Assembly: GCA_030539295.1 (NCBI GenBank)
Contig: JAUNSJ010000001.1
Span: forward strand, 168,023 to 232,022
DNA length: 64,000 nucleotides
DNA from: Planctomycetia bacterium
GTDB lineage: Bacteria > Planctomycetota > Planctomycetia > Pirellulales > Thermoguttaceae
Direction of reading: 5' to 3'
Part shown: one piece after another, positions 1-8,954 of the stretch
How the letters are laid out: every line of letters begins with the position of its first letter
Position numbering within the stretch: position 1 is the first letter of the stretch
Translations under genes and position numbers: made by a program
The notes under the pieces: generated by a model
The model's input: only the letters and a program-made list of their open reading frames with translations
The model's database searches: none
What the model was told of the DNA's origin: nothing

Positions 1-936
1 GCCGTCGCCCAGTACCATTGTCCCTCGGTCAGTGACCGTCGTACTGTCAAGCTGGGAATTGGCACCCACTTCCATATCGCCATCGTTGATTATGGCCGTT
101 CCCGACGAAAAAAAGGCATTTCCCGTTACAATGAACTCGCCCCCTGTTTCCACCTTGAGACCGCCATCTTGAAAATTCGCCGTTTGCGCCGTTAGCCGTC
201 CTATAACGTCCGTCTGGTCCGCATTGTCAATGTACTCTCCCGCAATGGCTAAGGTACCATTGACTGTAAGGTAATCATCTTCCCCCGTAATATCATTTGT
301 GGTGAAGTCACCTCCTATATTGGCAGTACCGTTAATGAGAACATCACCGCGTGTGACAACGCTTCCGCCTGTGATAAGCGTGCCTGCATTTTGCGTCAGC
401 ACAAAATTTTGAGTAGAAGTCGAAGTCAGATCCAACGTACCGCCGCCACTTTGCGTTAAAGGCACATACGTACCAGACGCCACATTAATCGACAGTGTAA
501 CATCATTACTCAAATTAATGGTACCGCCCGTCCCCCAAAGAAAACCCGACTTGACTCCAGAACCGGTCCCGAGCAGCGCCGAATACGCATTGCCGCCCCC
601 GGTCACGGTCATGGTACCGCCACTCATGGTAATGGTGTCCGTCGGTTGCAGTGGAACCGGATTGCCATTGAACGTTACATCCTGCTCAAAAGTCGTCACA
701 TTGAGCGTCCCCACATTGAAGTTCGCCGCAAGCGTCTCGCCCGACAGCCTGGCGGCACCCGACGCCGCGAGGGCTAACAGGCACGTTCTCAATAAAAGCC
801 GGGGACGCCGTTCTACCCCCATCGCGTCCTCTTGCCCCTGACTTCTTCGCCAAAACAACTTCCTGCCGGCAAAATTCAACTTCGTTCCGAAGCCGAAAAG
901 AATTCGGCCGCTTTGCTGATTCTTAGGATTCTTCAT
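1..936 (-). CDS. Large beta-repeat surface/autotransporter-like protein, N-terminal part (cut by window edge)
   Basis: An open frame runs leftward from an ATG at 936 to the window edge with no stop, giving 312 visible residues. The start is backed by a purine-rich GGAGGAAAGG ribosome site. The first 38 residues are a basic extension, followed by a signal-like stretch (RRPRLLLRTCLLALAASG). After that the protein is low in charge and rich in Gly, Thr, Asn, Val and Ser, with repeated short strand-turn units such as GGTMTVTGGG, GGTLDLTSTST and GTANIGGDF. This pattern is known from autotransporter-type beta-helix passenger domains and from large planctomycete surface proteins. I infer an exported, cell-surface protein. 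Its C-terminus, which would show an autotransporter barrel or an anchoring signal, is outside the window. No specific adhesin family can be named. Confidence 0.75.
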   Translation of the reverse strand, partial: MKNPKNQQSGRILFGFGTKLNFAGRKLFWRRSQGQEDAMGVERRPRLLLRTCLLALAASGAARLSGETLAANFNVGTLNVTTFEQDVTFNGNPVPLQPTDTITMSGGTMTVTGGGNAYSALLGTGSGVKSGFLWGTGGTINLSNDVTLSINVASGTYVPLTQSGGGTLDLTSTSTQNFVLTQNAGTLITGGSVVTRGDVLINGTANIGGDFTTNDITGEDDYLTVNGTLAIAGEYIDNADQTDVIGRLTAQTANFQDGGLKVETGGEFIVTGNAFFSSGTAIINDGDMEVGANSQLDSTTVTDRGTMVLGDG

Positions 937-1514
937 TTTCCTTTCCTCCGTGTACTTGTCTTGTCTCGTCGATGACCGGGAACAGTACCGTCCTGAATGT
1001 CTGCCACCGACGTTACCGGATTTCCTTGTTTTCGACGGATTTCCCTGTGACTGAAGTCTGTCCATCGCCGCACGACGAAAAAAGTCGCGTCGTTCCTGGC
1101 GTTACTGGTTCCTTTTTCGGAATTCACCCCCACACCCAAGCGGGTTTCTTCCCCGTTTTGTAATCCTTACGGCAAGAAGGTATTTTTTTCAGTCTGGCTA
1201 GTGACAGTGGCCAACGTTTCATACTGTCCTTACGCGGCGAGGAGGAATCATCAGCCACGCTTACTCGTCTTTCAGCGCGTGCTCACGGATGAATGTTTAG
1301 TCTTCACCAGAAACTTTGGCACGCACCCGCGTATCCAGGGTACCGGTCCCGGGCGGTTGACCTCTTTTCGGTCTCGGGTATACTATCTATATTATAAGCG
1401 GTTCCACTTTGGGCGTTCCCGCCTGCGAATCAAAAGAGCCAAACCGAAAAACCAGCGGTCCATCCCCTGCACCACCACCCACAAACCAACACATCCGACA
1501 AACCAACATCAACC
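937..1514. other. Gene-free divergent intergenic region
   Basis: No open frame here has a convincing ribosome site or protein-like composition. The stretch separates two divergent genes, so it should hold both promoters. Only the rightward one, near 1357-1384, has recognisable boxes. Confidence 0.5.
1357..1384 (+). promoter_or_regulatory. Sigma70-type promoter for the propeller cytochrome gene
   Basis: TTGACC at 1357-1362 and TATACT at 1379-1384 are separated by 16 bp. The predicted transcription start is about 120 bp before the ATG at 1515. Confidence 0.5.
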
Positions 1515-3557
1515 ATGAAAAACGTTCCACTCGCTGTTATTACACTCTGCTGCTGTCTGTTCTTTCCTGGCGTCCCGGCTCTTGCCCAGTCTCCCGGACC
1601 TAACGGTCTGGGGCCTTGCGATCTGCTCATGGATAAGGAGGGAGCAAACCTGTTCTTTCTGGCAAAAGATGGTCAAGCGGTTATGACCTGTCCCGTCGAC
1701 GAATGGTCGAATCTTGTTACCCTGGCACTCCCGTTTCAGCCGAGTCAATTCGCGTTCTTTCCCGACGAAAAGCGTCTGGCCATTGTCGGCGGTCTGGCCC
1801 CGGGCTATACCGCTATCGTACGTATCGACCACAACGAATCCGGAACACAACTCGTTCTGGAATCAAGCTTTGTAACTGGTCATTCTCCATCGTCGGTCGT
1901 GGTCCTGGACCGTCCTGAGTCAAGCGGAGACGGGGCCGCGGCAACTCGGCCTGTCCTTTATATTGCGGACCAGTTTCGTGGCGAAATTCTTCTGGCTGCC
2001 GCTGAAACAGGCGAAATTATCGATACTTGGCCCGCCGGCCGGGAGCCCGTTTCACTCAAGGCCACGCCGGACGGCCAAAAGCTCGTCGCCATATCGCTCC
2101 TGCCCGAAGGTCGCTCCGATGCCTTTTATATTACCTCCGCGGTCCGTGTCTTCCACGTGGCGACCGGTGTGGCCAAGCGTATTGAGCTTTATAACGGAGT
2201 CTCCAACTTGCGCGGGCTCGCCTTGTCACACGACGGGAGATATGCCTTTGTTACCGGAACGCAAGGCAACTACACAACAGTAACCAGTCAAGTCGTCGGC
2301 GGCTGGATCGTGGAGAATATTCTCGCCATAATCGACCTGGAAAATGAACAGTACGTCGACATGATTTTCTTAGACGATACCCTGCTCGGCGCTGCGAACC
2401 CGTGGGGCGTTGCCACCTCCGACGATGGTCGTTACTTAACGATTGCCCTTTCCGGTACAGACGAAATCCTTATTATGCCCATGGCTCGAATCCAGAAGAT
2501 AATCGACCGACGTCCCCAGGGGCAGCGGCCCGGCGGTGGGATGTATGCCTATAATTATCAAGGAGATGGAGAAATTGACTTCCCGATTCGCGTTCGCGTA
2601 AAACTGGGGACCAAAGGCCTGCGTCACCTGCTTATGCGAGGCAACAGGATTTACGCGCTCTCCTATTTCGAAGACATTTTACTTCAAATCAAGGTGGAAC
2701 TAACGCCTCCGCTGCACAATTGGCCAGACGCCTACGTTCGCGCGGAAAAGGCGCCGCACGTCGCGTTAATTCAAGCGTCCGAGGTACCAGATCCCAATGC
2801 CTTTCGGCCCGTTTCGCGACCTTTGTCGGATGCCCACCCGCTCGAAGGTGTTTCCATCGGTCGCGAAATTGTGCAACTGGCCCCGCGACCCTCGTGGACC
2901 CTCGCCCGACGCGGCGAAGTCCTCTTCCACGACGCCACGTACTGCCAGGAGCACTGGCTTAGCTGCGCTACGTGTCATCCGGACGCCCGCATCGACGGTC
3001 TGAACTGGGACCTTGTCAACGATGGTGTCGGAAATGCCAAGAATACCAAGAGTATGTTGCTCGCGCACCAGACGCCCCCTTCGATGATTTCCGGCGTCCG
3101 CGCCGACGCTGAAACCGCGGTGCGGGCAGGGGTTACGCATATTCTCTTCGGTAAAATCCCGGAAGAAGACAGTGCCGCTATCGACGAATATCTCAAAACG
3201 CTCCCGGTCGTGCCGAGTCCCTGGCTGGTCAATGGCGAGCCGAGTGAAGCGGCGAAACGCGGACGGTTCCTCTTTGAATCCAGTCGCACTGGCTGCGCCT
3301 CCTGCCATCCGGAACCCCTCTTTACCGACCTGTCACTTCACGCGACACACTCACAAAATCATAACGATACAATCGCTAAATTCGACACGCCAACCCTCGT
3401 CGAGTCCTGGCGCACCGCGCCCTATCTCAATACGGGGAAATACGTTACCATTCGCGACTTACTGTTCGAAGGAAAACACGGAAATTTCGATGACCACCTT
3501 GACAAATTGACCGAAAAGGAACAAAATGAGCTTATCGAGTACGTCTTGTCGCTCTAA
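1515..3557 (+). CDS. Exported beta-propeller protein with C-terminal di-heme cytochrome c domain
   Basis: This 680-residue protein starts with a Sec signal peptide ending near VPALAQ. Residues about 30-400 contain repeated blade-like motifs (DEKRLAIVGG, DGQKLVAIS, DGRYAFVTG, DGRYLTIAL) typical of YVTN/YncE-type seven-bladed propellers. Two c-type heme sites follow, CATCH at residues 484-488 and CASCH at 594-598, in a region resembling the di-heme cytochrome c peroxidase (MauG/CcpA) fold. The protein should act outside the cytoplasmic membrane in electron transfer or peroxide reduction. Fusion of a propeller to a cytochrome-peroxidase-like domain is common in Planctomycetes, but the substrate is unknown. 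No clear Shine-Dalgarno sequence precedes the ATG; the start is chosen because the signal peptide begins there. Confidence 0.8.
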   Translation: MKNVPLAVITLCCCLFFPGVPALAQSPGPNGLGPCDLLMDKEGANLFFLAKDGQAVMTCPVDEWSNLVTLALPFQPSQFAFFPDEKRLAIVGGLAPGYTAIVRIDHNESGTQLVLESSFVTGHSPSSVVVLDRPESSGDGAAATRPVLYIADQFRGEILLAAAETGEIIDTWPAGREPVSLKATPDGQKLVAISLLPEGRSDAFYITSAVRVFHVATGVAKRIELYNGVSNLRGLALSHDGRYAFVTGTQGNYTTVTSQVVGGWIVENILAIIDLENEQYVDMIFLDDTLLGAANPWGVATSDDGRYLTIALSGTDEILIMPMARIQKIIDRRPQGQRPGGGMYAYNYQGDGEIDFPIRVRVKLGTKGLRHLLMRGNRIYALSYFEDILLQIKVELTPPLHNWPDAYVRAEKAPHVALIQASEVPDPNAFRPVSRPLSDAHPLEGVSIGREIVQLAPRPSWTLARRGEVLFHDATYCQEHWLSCATCHPDARIDGLNWDLVNDGVGNAKNTKSMLLAHQTPPSMISGVRADAETAVRAGVTHILFGKIPEEDSAAIDEYLKTLPVVPSPWLVNGEPSEAAKRGRFLFESSRTGCASCHPEPLFTDLSLHATHSQNHNDTIAKFDTPTLVESWRTAPYLNTGKYVTIRDLLFEGKHGNFDDHLDKLTEKEQNELIEYVLSL

Positions 3558-3615
3558 GCGGACTTCGTGCTCCTGACCCGAACCCCAAAACAACCACAAC
3601 CGTGAGGTTACTTTT

Positions 3616-4506
3616 ATGTCCGATACTAATAGCGAAACGGCCCCTTGGGAAGACTTTGACTCTGCGCCGGAGCCTGGCGCCCCGGTCCCGGAAAATGACT
3701 CCCTTACCCCGGAGCTGGCCACGTCCGTCGATGAAATCGCGATGGAGTTTGTCTCCTTCTGGAATCGACTCGTAAGTCAGACAAACTGGGAAAAGGGGAA
3801 AGTCATTCACACCTGGCGCACCCGACTCATTGAGGCAGGCGTGCCGCATTCCCTCTATACCGACGAGGCCATTGCCAAGCGAATCGGGAACGTTTCCGGT
3901 CAGCATGTAGGTCGACTGCGCCGCGTTTTTGAGCAATTTGAGTCGCCCGACGCGTACCCCACCCTCTATTGGAGCCATTTTCAGGCCGCTCTCGACTGGC
4001 AGGACGCCTCCGAATGGCTGCAAAAAGCGGCGGACGAAGCTCTTTCGGTCGCTGCCATGCGTATCGCCCGGTGGGAAAAATACGGTGCTCCGGCCGACCG
4101 CAAGCCAAAAGACAGCGAAATTGTCCTGGCAGAACCAGATGAAGACGTAAATCCTTTCAACGACTCCAACAGCGACGAGAGTTCCACAAAGGGGTCGGGC
4201 GAAAAGAAAAAGAACGAGAATGCCTCAACGAAAACCGTGCGTGACCCGGACGCGAGCAATCCCGACCCAAATTCCTTCGCCGGTGACGAAAACCAATGGC
4301 AGACGTGCGGTAAGACGACCGCCGACGTCCTCAATTCGCTCAATAAAATGCCCTCGCTCCCGGACGACTTGGCCGACGCCTTTGAAATGCTCAAGCTCGC
4401 GATCGTAAGTCACAAACTCACGAAATGGTCTGACGTGCCAGCGGAACATATCCTGGACTACCTCAACGCCATGCGCGCCATTGTGCTTTCCAACGATGGT
4501 AAATAG
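3616..4506 (+). CDS. Conserved-looking protein of unknown function, acidic linker
   Basis: This 296-residue cytoplasmic protein has a good ribosome site (GAGG, 8 nt before ATG). I recognise no family. The N-terminus is acidic and Pro-rich. Residues about 35-180 look globular and helical and include a stretch (DEAIAKRIGNVSGQHVGRLR) resembling a helix-turn-helix. A low-complexity Asp/Ser/Asn/Lys linker spans about 180-230, and a short helical domain closes the protein. It lies 58 bp after the cytochrome gene and 39 bp before folP, so it could be co-transcribed with either. A DNA-binding role is only a guess from the helix-turn-helix-like segment. Confidence 0.6.
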   Translation: MSDTNSETAPWEDFDSAPEPGAPVPENDSLTPELATSVDEIAMEFVSFWNRLVSQTNWEKGKVIHTWRTRLIEAGVPHSLYTDEAIAKRIGNVSGQHVGRLRRVFEQFESPDAYPTLYWSHFQAALDWQDASEWLQKAADEALSVAAMRIARWEKYGAPADRKPKDSEIVLAEPDEDVNPFNDSNSDESSTKGSGEKKKNENASTKTVRDPDASNPDPNSFAGDENQWQTCGKTTADVLNSLNKMPSLPDDLADAFEMLKLAIVSHKLTKWSDVPAEHILDYLNAMRAIVLSNDGK

Positions 4507-4545
4507 AGCCCTTTGCCGACTGGAATAGAGCTGATTGGATATATT

Positions 4546-5430
4546 ATGACACACTGGCAAGTGGGCGCAAAATGCCTGAACTTTGACAAACGCCCGCTCT
4601 TTATGGGTATTCTGAACGCAACGCCGGACAGTTTTTCCGACGGCGGGCAGTTCGTTACGGCCGACGCGTCAGGTCATGTGGTTGACTTCAATCTTGATTT
4701 GCTTGCAGCACAGGCATTTCGACTCGCCCACGCCGGTGCCGATCTATTAGACCTGGGCGGGATGAGCACAGCCCCGGGCGCCGCCGAGGTTTCCGTCGCG
4801 GAAGAACTGCACCGCATAACGAGTGTCTTGCCTGCCCTGCGTGAGGCGTCGGATTTGCCCTTGTCGATCGACACCTACCGTGCCGAAGTGGCCGACGTCG
4901 CCTGCCGTCTGGGCGCAAGTATCGTAAACGACATATCGGGAGGGACCTTCGATTCCGATATGGCCGACGTCGTGCGCCGCCACGGGGCTGGCGTTTGTCT
5001 TGGGCACATACAAGGCACGCCGCAAACCATGCAGACGCAGCCGCACTACGACAACGTTGTTGATGAGGTCTATTCCGCACTGGCGGCCGCTCGCGATGCT
5101 TTCGTCCGGGCCGGCGTACCCCAGGCTGCCATCTGCCTTGACCCCGGTCTCGGATTCGGAAAGTCGCTGCGACATAATATCGCTCTTGTCCGTCATATCG
5201 ACCGCTTTCTCGACCTGGGCCAGCCGCTTTTGGTCGGTCACTCCCGCAAACGCATGATTACCGAGCTGGCGCAGCGGCTCCGGCCCGGCGCCGCTACGGA
5301 AGAACTGGCACGCTTGAAAGACGAAATTTCCGTTCGCGTTGCCCGGACTCTTGTCCGCGGCGGAGTTCACATTCTTCGCGTACACGATGTCCAGTTGCAC
5401 GCGTCGGTCGTGTCAGGAGGTGATTCATGA
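4546..5430 (+). CDS. folP: Dihydropteroate synthase
   Basis: FolP joins 6-hydroxymethyl-dihydropterin diphosphate to p-aminobenzoate in folate synthesis. The protein has 294 residues, usual for the family. Family motifs are in order: MGILNATPDSFSDGG (from residue 20), VNDISGG, DPGLGFGKS, GHSRKR and the C-terminal RVHDV. The ATG at 4546 is preferred to an in-frame TTG 33 bp upstream because homologs begin shortly before the NATPDSFSDGG loop. Loop 2 reads GGMSTAPG (residues 71-78) instead of the usual GGESTRPG, so the Glu and Arg are replaced. The stop codon overlaps the start of the next gene (ATGA), implying translational coupling with the RNase HII-like protein. Confidence 0.88.
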   Translation: MTHWQVGAKCLNFDKRPLFMGILNATPDSFSDGGQFVTADASGHVVDFNLDLLAAQAFRLAHAGADLLDLGGMSTAPGAAEVSVAEELHRITSVLPALREASDLPLSIDTYRAEVADVACRLGASIVNDISGGTFDSDMADVVRRHGAGVCLGHIQGTPQTMQTQPHYDNVVDEVYSALAAARDAFVRAGVPQAAICLDPGLGFGKSLRHNIALVRHIDRFLDLGQPLLVGHSRKRMITELAQRLRPGAATEELARLKDEISVRVARTLVRGGVHILRVHDVQLHASVVSGGDS

Positions 5431-6593
5431 TGCACTTTATCGGTACCGACGAGGCGGGCTACGGTCCCAATCTGGGTCCACTTGTCGTCTCCGCGACCTG
5501 CTGGTCTTGGCAGTCGCCGGACTCTTCTGCACACATTCTCCATCAGCCACACAAAATCCCCACGCCGCGAGTGGTCGGACAACAGCCCTTTCTCTTTGCC
5601 GATTCCGATTGCGATCCAACCGTCTTCTTGTCAATGACTCAATCGAAAAAGTCACTTAAGGGCCACTCGTTGAACACGCTGCAAGCCGCCGATGCTCTGG
5701 AAGAACTTGTGGGCTCGTTCGGCACGTGTGTTCAGGAGAGCCTGGCAAGTCTGGCCGCGTTAAAAATCGGGGACAGTAAAAAAATCTATCGCAAAGAGCA
5801 CCTCTCTTCCCTGGAGTTCCCGGTCTTGGTAACCCTTCTGGCCTCGCAGTCAGTTCAGGCACATGCAATTTCCGAACAGGATTTCTCCTGGCCCCAGCTC
5901 GTTAATCGGCTCGGCGACATCGCTCCCGCACCTTTTTGGGAGGTGGACTTTGCACCCGGGTTGCCTCTGGACGCCGCCACGGGCACGCCTGCGGAACTCC
6001 GGCACACGGCACAGATGCTTGCACGCCTGTGGTCACCCGCAACCGGGCTTATACTGCGGTCAATCAACTCGCGACGCGTTTACCCCAGGGAATTTAATCA
6101 AATGCTCTCACGCGGGCTCAAAAGTGACCTGCTCGCCGAAGTCACACTTGGGCTGGCCGCAAATGCCGTACACAAAATCGACACTTCTGCCACGACCGAT
6201 GCTCACGATACCATCGTTCTGCTCTGTGATAAACTCGGCGGCCGGAACTCCTACCGCGATTATCTGGAACACTTCTTTCCTGACAGGACTCTGACCATTA
6301 TGACCGAGTCGCGTCCGTTAAGTTGCTACCAGCTCCTCGGTCCAAGGACAACGCTGTTTGTCCGATTCCAGGTCCACGGCGAATCGCAACCGCCTACGGC
6401 TCTGGCGTCCATGGTCTCTAAATATGTACGCGAGGTCTCCATGACAGCTTTTAATCAATACTGGCAGTCGAAAGTGCCCAAGCTGGCACCCACGGCCGGC
6501 TATCCGCTTGACGCCCGGCGCTTTATGGCCGAAATCGACCCGGTACGAAAGAAACTTGCCATGGACGATGCCTCAATTTGGCGCAATAAATAA
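5427..6593 (+). CDS. RNase HII-like protein of unknown specificity
   Basis: This 388-residue protein starts with a strong AGGAGG ribosome site inside the end of folP (ATGA overlap). Residues 6-13 read GTDEAGYG, close to the RNase HII signature GxDEAGRG. Residues 115-119 read GDSKK, matching the conserved DSKK block. A later acidic site, CDKLGGRNSY (Asp268), may supply the third metal-binding carboxylate. The protein is nearly twice as long as RNase HII (about 200-220 residues), and the signature Arg that senses the ribonucleotide is Tyr12. I infer a divergent member of the RNase H-like fold, possibly a planctomycete-specific nuclease. Whether it cleaves RNA/DNA hybrids cannot be told from the sequence. 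Confidence 0.65.
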   Translation: MMHFIGTDEAGYGPNLGPLVVSATCWSWQSPDSSAHILHQPHKIPTPRVVGQQPFLFADSDCDPTVFLSMTQSKKSLKGHSLNTLQAADALEELVGSFGTCVQESLASLAALKIGDSKKIYRKEHLSSLEFPVLVTLLASQSVQAHAISEQDFSWPQLVNRLGDIAPAPFWEVDFAPGLPLDAATGTPAELRHTAQMLARLWSPATGLILRSINSRRVYPREFNQMLSRGLKSDLLAEVTLGLAANAVHKIDTSATTDAHDTIVLLCDKLGGRNSYRDYLEHFFPDRTLTIMTESRPLSCYQLLGPRTTLFVRFQVHGESQPPTALASMVSKYVREVSMTAFNQYWQSKVPKLAPTAGYPLDARRFMAEIDPVRKKLAMDDASIWRNK

Positions 6594-6653
6594 TTTGCAT
6601 TTTTTAACCCGACTACGGCAACGCAACTGTTTACAACGAAATAACCAATAAAA

Positions 6654-7301
6654 ATGAATACACAAAATTTGTTTTTTGACCTTGACGGCACTTTACTTGA
6701 TACGCAAGCCGATATTCACGAATGTATGCTGACCACCGTGCGGGAATTCGGCGGCTCGGAAGACGAGTTCCTGAAATATTTTCGCATTGGCCCACCGCTT
6801 GGCGACGCCGTTGCTTTGGCTATGCCCCACTTAAATCACGATGACATTGACCGATTCATGGCCCGATTTCGCGCCTTGTACGACGTGTCCCCGCAACAGA
6901 AGACCTCCGTCTATCCCGGTATGAAGGCCGCCCTGGCCACGCTCAAAGACGCAGGTAAAACCTTGTTCATCGCAACAAATAAACGTATCTTTCCCACCAG
7001 ACGCCTTTTGAAAATGTTTGAGTTGGCCGACTTCTTCTCCGACGTGCTCGCCGTCGATATGAATGGGAAAACTTATACCAAACCGCAAATGCTCCAGTAT
7101 GCCCTTGACCAATATCATCTCGACGCCGGTCATTCGATTATGATTGGCGACTCACGAAGCGACGTCCGCGCCGGGGACGCTTGCCGTATGCAGACGATCG
7201 CCGTAACCTGGGGCTATGAACCGGAAATACTCCTGCGTCAGACCAATCCCGGTCATGTAGCAACTGATGCCGCGACCCTGCTTACCGTCCTGCTACACTA
7301 A
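6654..7301 (+). CDS. HAD-superfamily phosphatase, Gph-like
   Basis: This 215-residue protein has the HAD motifs in order: FFDLDGTLLDT (nucleophile Asp9, acid Asp11), IATNKR as motif II, a Lys before the TKPQ segment as motif III, and IGDSRSDVRAG as motif IV. The helical insert between motifs I and II is the cap seen in phosphoglycolate phosphatases and pyrophosphatases of the Gph/PpaX group. It probably dephosphorylates a small metabolite in the cytoplasm. The substrate cannot be set from sequence. The ribosome site is weak. It follows the RNase HII-like gene by 60 bp and converges on the peroxiredoxin gene. Confidence 0.8.
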   Translation: MNTQNLFFDLDGTLLDTQADIHECMLTTVREFGGSEDEFLKYFRIGPPLGDAVALAMPHLNHDDIDRFMARFRALYDVSPQQKTSVYPGMKAALATLKDAGKTLFIATNKRIFPTRRLLKMFELADFFSDVLAVDMNGKTYTKPQMLQYALDQYHLDAGHSIMIGDSRSDVRAGDACRMQTIAVTWGYEPEILLRQTNPGHVATDAATLLTVLLH

Positions 7302-7350
7302 CGGCCCGGGACAAAATGCGATTGCCCCAGGCTACGTGTTCCGCACGCAA

Positions 7351-7373
7351 AGTGCTCCTTTATCGGGAGCACT
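7351..7373. terminator. Hairpin between convergent genes
   Basis: A perfect 8-bp stem (AGTGCTCC with GGAGCACT, 7-nt loop) overlaps the end of the peroxiredoxin gene and follows the HAD gene. There is no strong T run, so terminator activity is uncertain. Confidence 0.35.
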
Positions 7374-7986
7374 CGGCGCAAGTCCGATGCCAGTTGGCAG
7401 GGCAGACTTCCCCATGCTCTTCCGTAAACTGGAGCGCGTCGAGCACACGAAGCGCCTCGTTCACGTCGCGGCCAATCGACAGATTATTGATAAGTTCATG
7501 CTGCACAATTCCGCTCTTGTCGATCAGGAACAGCCCGCGCTGCGCTACTCCCTGTTCCGGAAGTAAAACACCATATTCCGCTGACGTTCGTTTGCAAATA
7601 TCTGACAGCATGGGATACGCAACCTCGCCAATTCCTCCTTCCGCACGCGACATGTGCCGCCACGCTAAATGGCTGTAGACGCTGTCCGTGGAACAGGCAA
7701 GTATCTGCGTATTACGCTGTTCAAATGCAGGAACAGCATCCGAAAAGGCAATGATTTCCGTGGGACAGACAAAGGTAAAATCCATCGGGAAGAAGAACAA
7801 AAGTACATAATGCTTTCGAAACCCGGAAAGTTTTACCTCTTCAATCGAGCTGTCCGGCATAACGGCCTTGAGGGTAAAATCGGGCGCCTCGCGGCCCACC
7901 AGAGAACAGGCATTGAGCCTTAGACCATCCGCGTCGTAAACTTCCTGACTCGTGACCGATTGCATGGGTATGACAAAATCCGACAT
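7360..7986 (-). CDS. Typical 2-Cys peroxiredoxin (AhpC/Prx1 type)
   Basis: This 208-residue protein reduces hydrogen peroxide and organic peroxides. The peroxidatic cysteine lies in [10 protein letters not shown] (Cys74) and the resolving cysteine in GEVCPANW (Cys195), as in typical 2-Cys enzymes. A further CAEC pair ends the chain (Cys203, Cys206), which is unusual and might aid reduction or bind metal. The start is the ATG at 7986 with a GGAG site 4-5 nt upstream; longer readings add a non-homologous extension. No AhpF or thioredoxin reductase gene is adjacent. It fits oxidative-stress defence in an otherwise anaerobic-looking organism. Confidence 0.92.
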   Translation of the reverse strand: MSDFVIPMQSVTSQEVYDADGLRLNACSLVGREAPDFTLKAVMPDSSIEEVKLSGFRKHYVLLFFFPMDFTFVCPTEIIAFSDAVPAFEQRNTQILACSTDSVYSHLAWRHMSRAEGGIGEVAYPMLSDICKRTSAEYGVLLPEQGVAQRGLFLIDKSGIVQHELINNLSIGRDVNEALRVLDALQFTEEHGEVCPANWHRTCAECSR

Positions 7987-8233
7987 AGTTTCTCCTTTTT
8001 TCGCTGCTCTTGCATTTTTTGAAATGGCATCTTTTTCGTATTGACAACAGAACAACGATAGAACACGGCCACAACGCGGCCACCACAACGGTAATAGATT
8101 CCTTCTGCCACGGAATCTTTTGCAAATACAATTTACAGGCCGCAGCCGAGACGACGTTTGCAATAAGCGATTGCCGTGTAATAAGATGCGGCCGATCCAA
8201 TAAAAGAAACATCGGCCGCCATTAAGCTGGACA

Positions 8234-8950
8234 TTAGTCCATGGAACGTGTTTCATTTGCATATCGAATCAGCAAATCGCGAGCCAGCAGGAATCGCTTG
8301 TACAATCGCTCATATTCAGCGACGTGGACAGGATCCGGAACCGTCCTGTGACGCTCCTGAAGTATCTCGTCCAGCGGGTCGAACGACGGCCACAGACCCG
8401 TTCCGACCGCGGCAAGAGCAGCGGCCCCCAAGCTCGCTGCATTTTGGTCAATATTCGTCTTACGCAATGGCACGTTCATTACGTTCGCATAAATCTGTTG
8501 CCAAAATTCGCTTTTACTACCACCTCCCACGACCGTTATCATTTCCGGATTTTGGCCGCCCGCCGACAGAGAGTCCAGCGCGTGACGCATACCAAAGGCA
8601 ATCCCCTCCATGACGGCTCGGATCATATCCCCCCGTGTATGAGACAGGTCCAAATTCAGAAAACCGCCACGAAGTTCGGGACACGCGTCCTGTGGAGCGC
8701 CCCCGGCCAGCGTCGGATTCATAATCAAACCACTTGCGCCCAACGCTGTTCTTTGGGCCTCTTCTATCATAAGGTCATATACGTTTTTACCACTGGTTGC
8801 ACTTTCTGCAATGAGAGGTTCGCAGACCGTTTCCTTGAGCCAGCGAAACGTTGTTCCAGAAGAAAAGAGCGCCAAAGCAACCGTATAACAGCCGTCGCAT
8901 AGGCCTTACCGTGGTCTCCTCCTGCCATTGAGAAACGGAACGGCTCACCA
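8234..8950 (-). pseudogene. Truncated FGGY-family carbohydrate kinase (xylulokinase-like), C-terminal half only
   Basis: An uninterrupted frame at about 8234-8904 encodes the FGGY C-terminal ATPase domain of a xylulokinase-type sugar kinase. Markers are LFSSGTTFRWLKE, VMEGIAFGMRHALD and the adenosine-binding TVVGGGSKSEFWQQI, followed by NAASLGAAALAA. Full kinases have about 490-510 residues; here some 220 remain. Upstream in the same frame a TAA stops the reading, and apparently related residues (EPFRFSMAGGDHGK) continue in another frame, indicating a frameshift. Similarity ends where the operator of the next gene begins (8955), so the whole sugar-binding N-terminal domain is gone. No ATG or ribosome site opens the remaining frame. 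I infer a decayed gene, possibly left by a rearrangement. Confidence 0.7.
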
Positions 8951-8954
8951 CCTC

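Noticed and set aside
518..841. Plus-strand frame of 107 codons
   Set aside because: It is the reverse-strand shadow of the surface-protein gene entering from the left edge.
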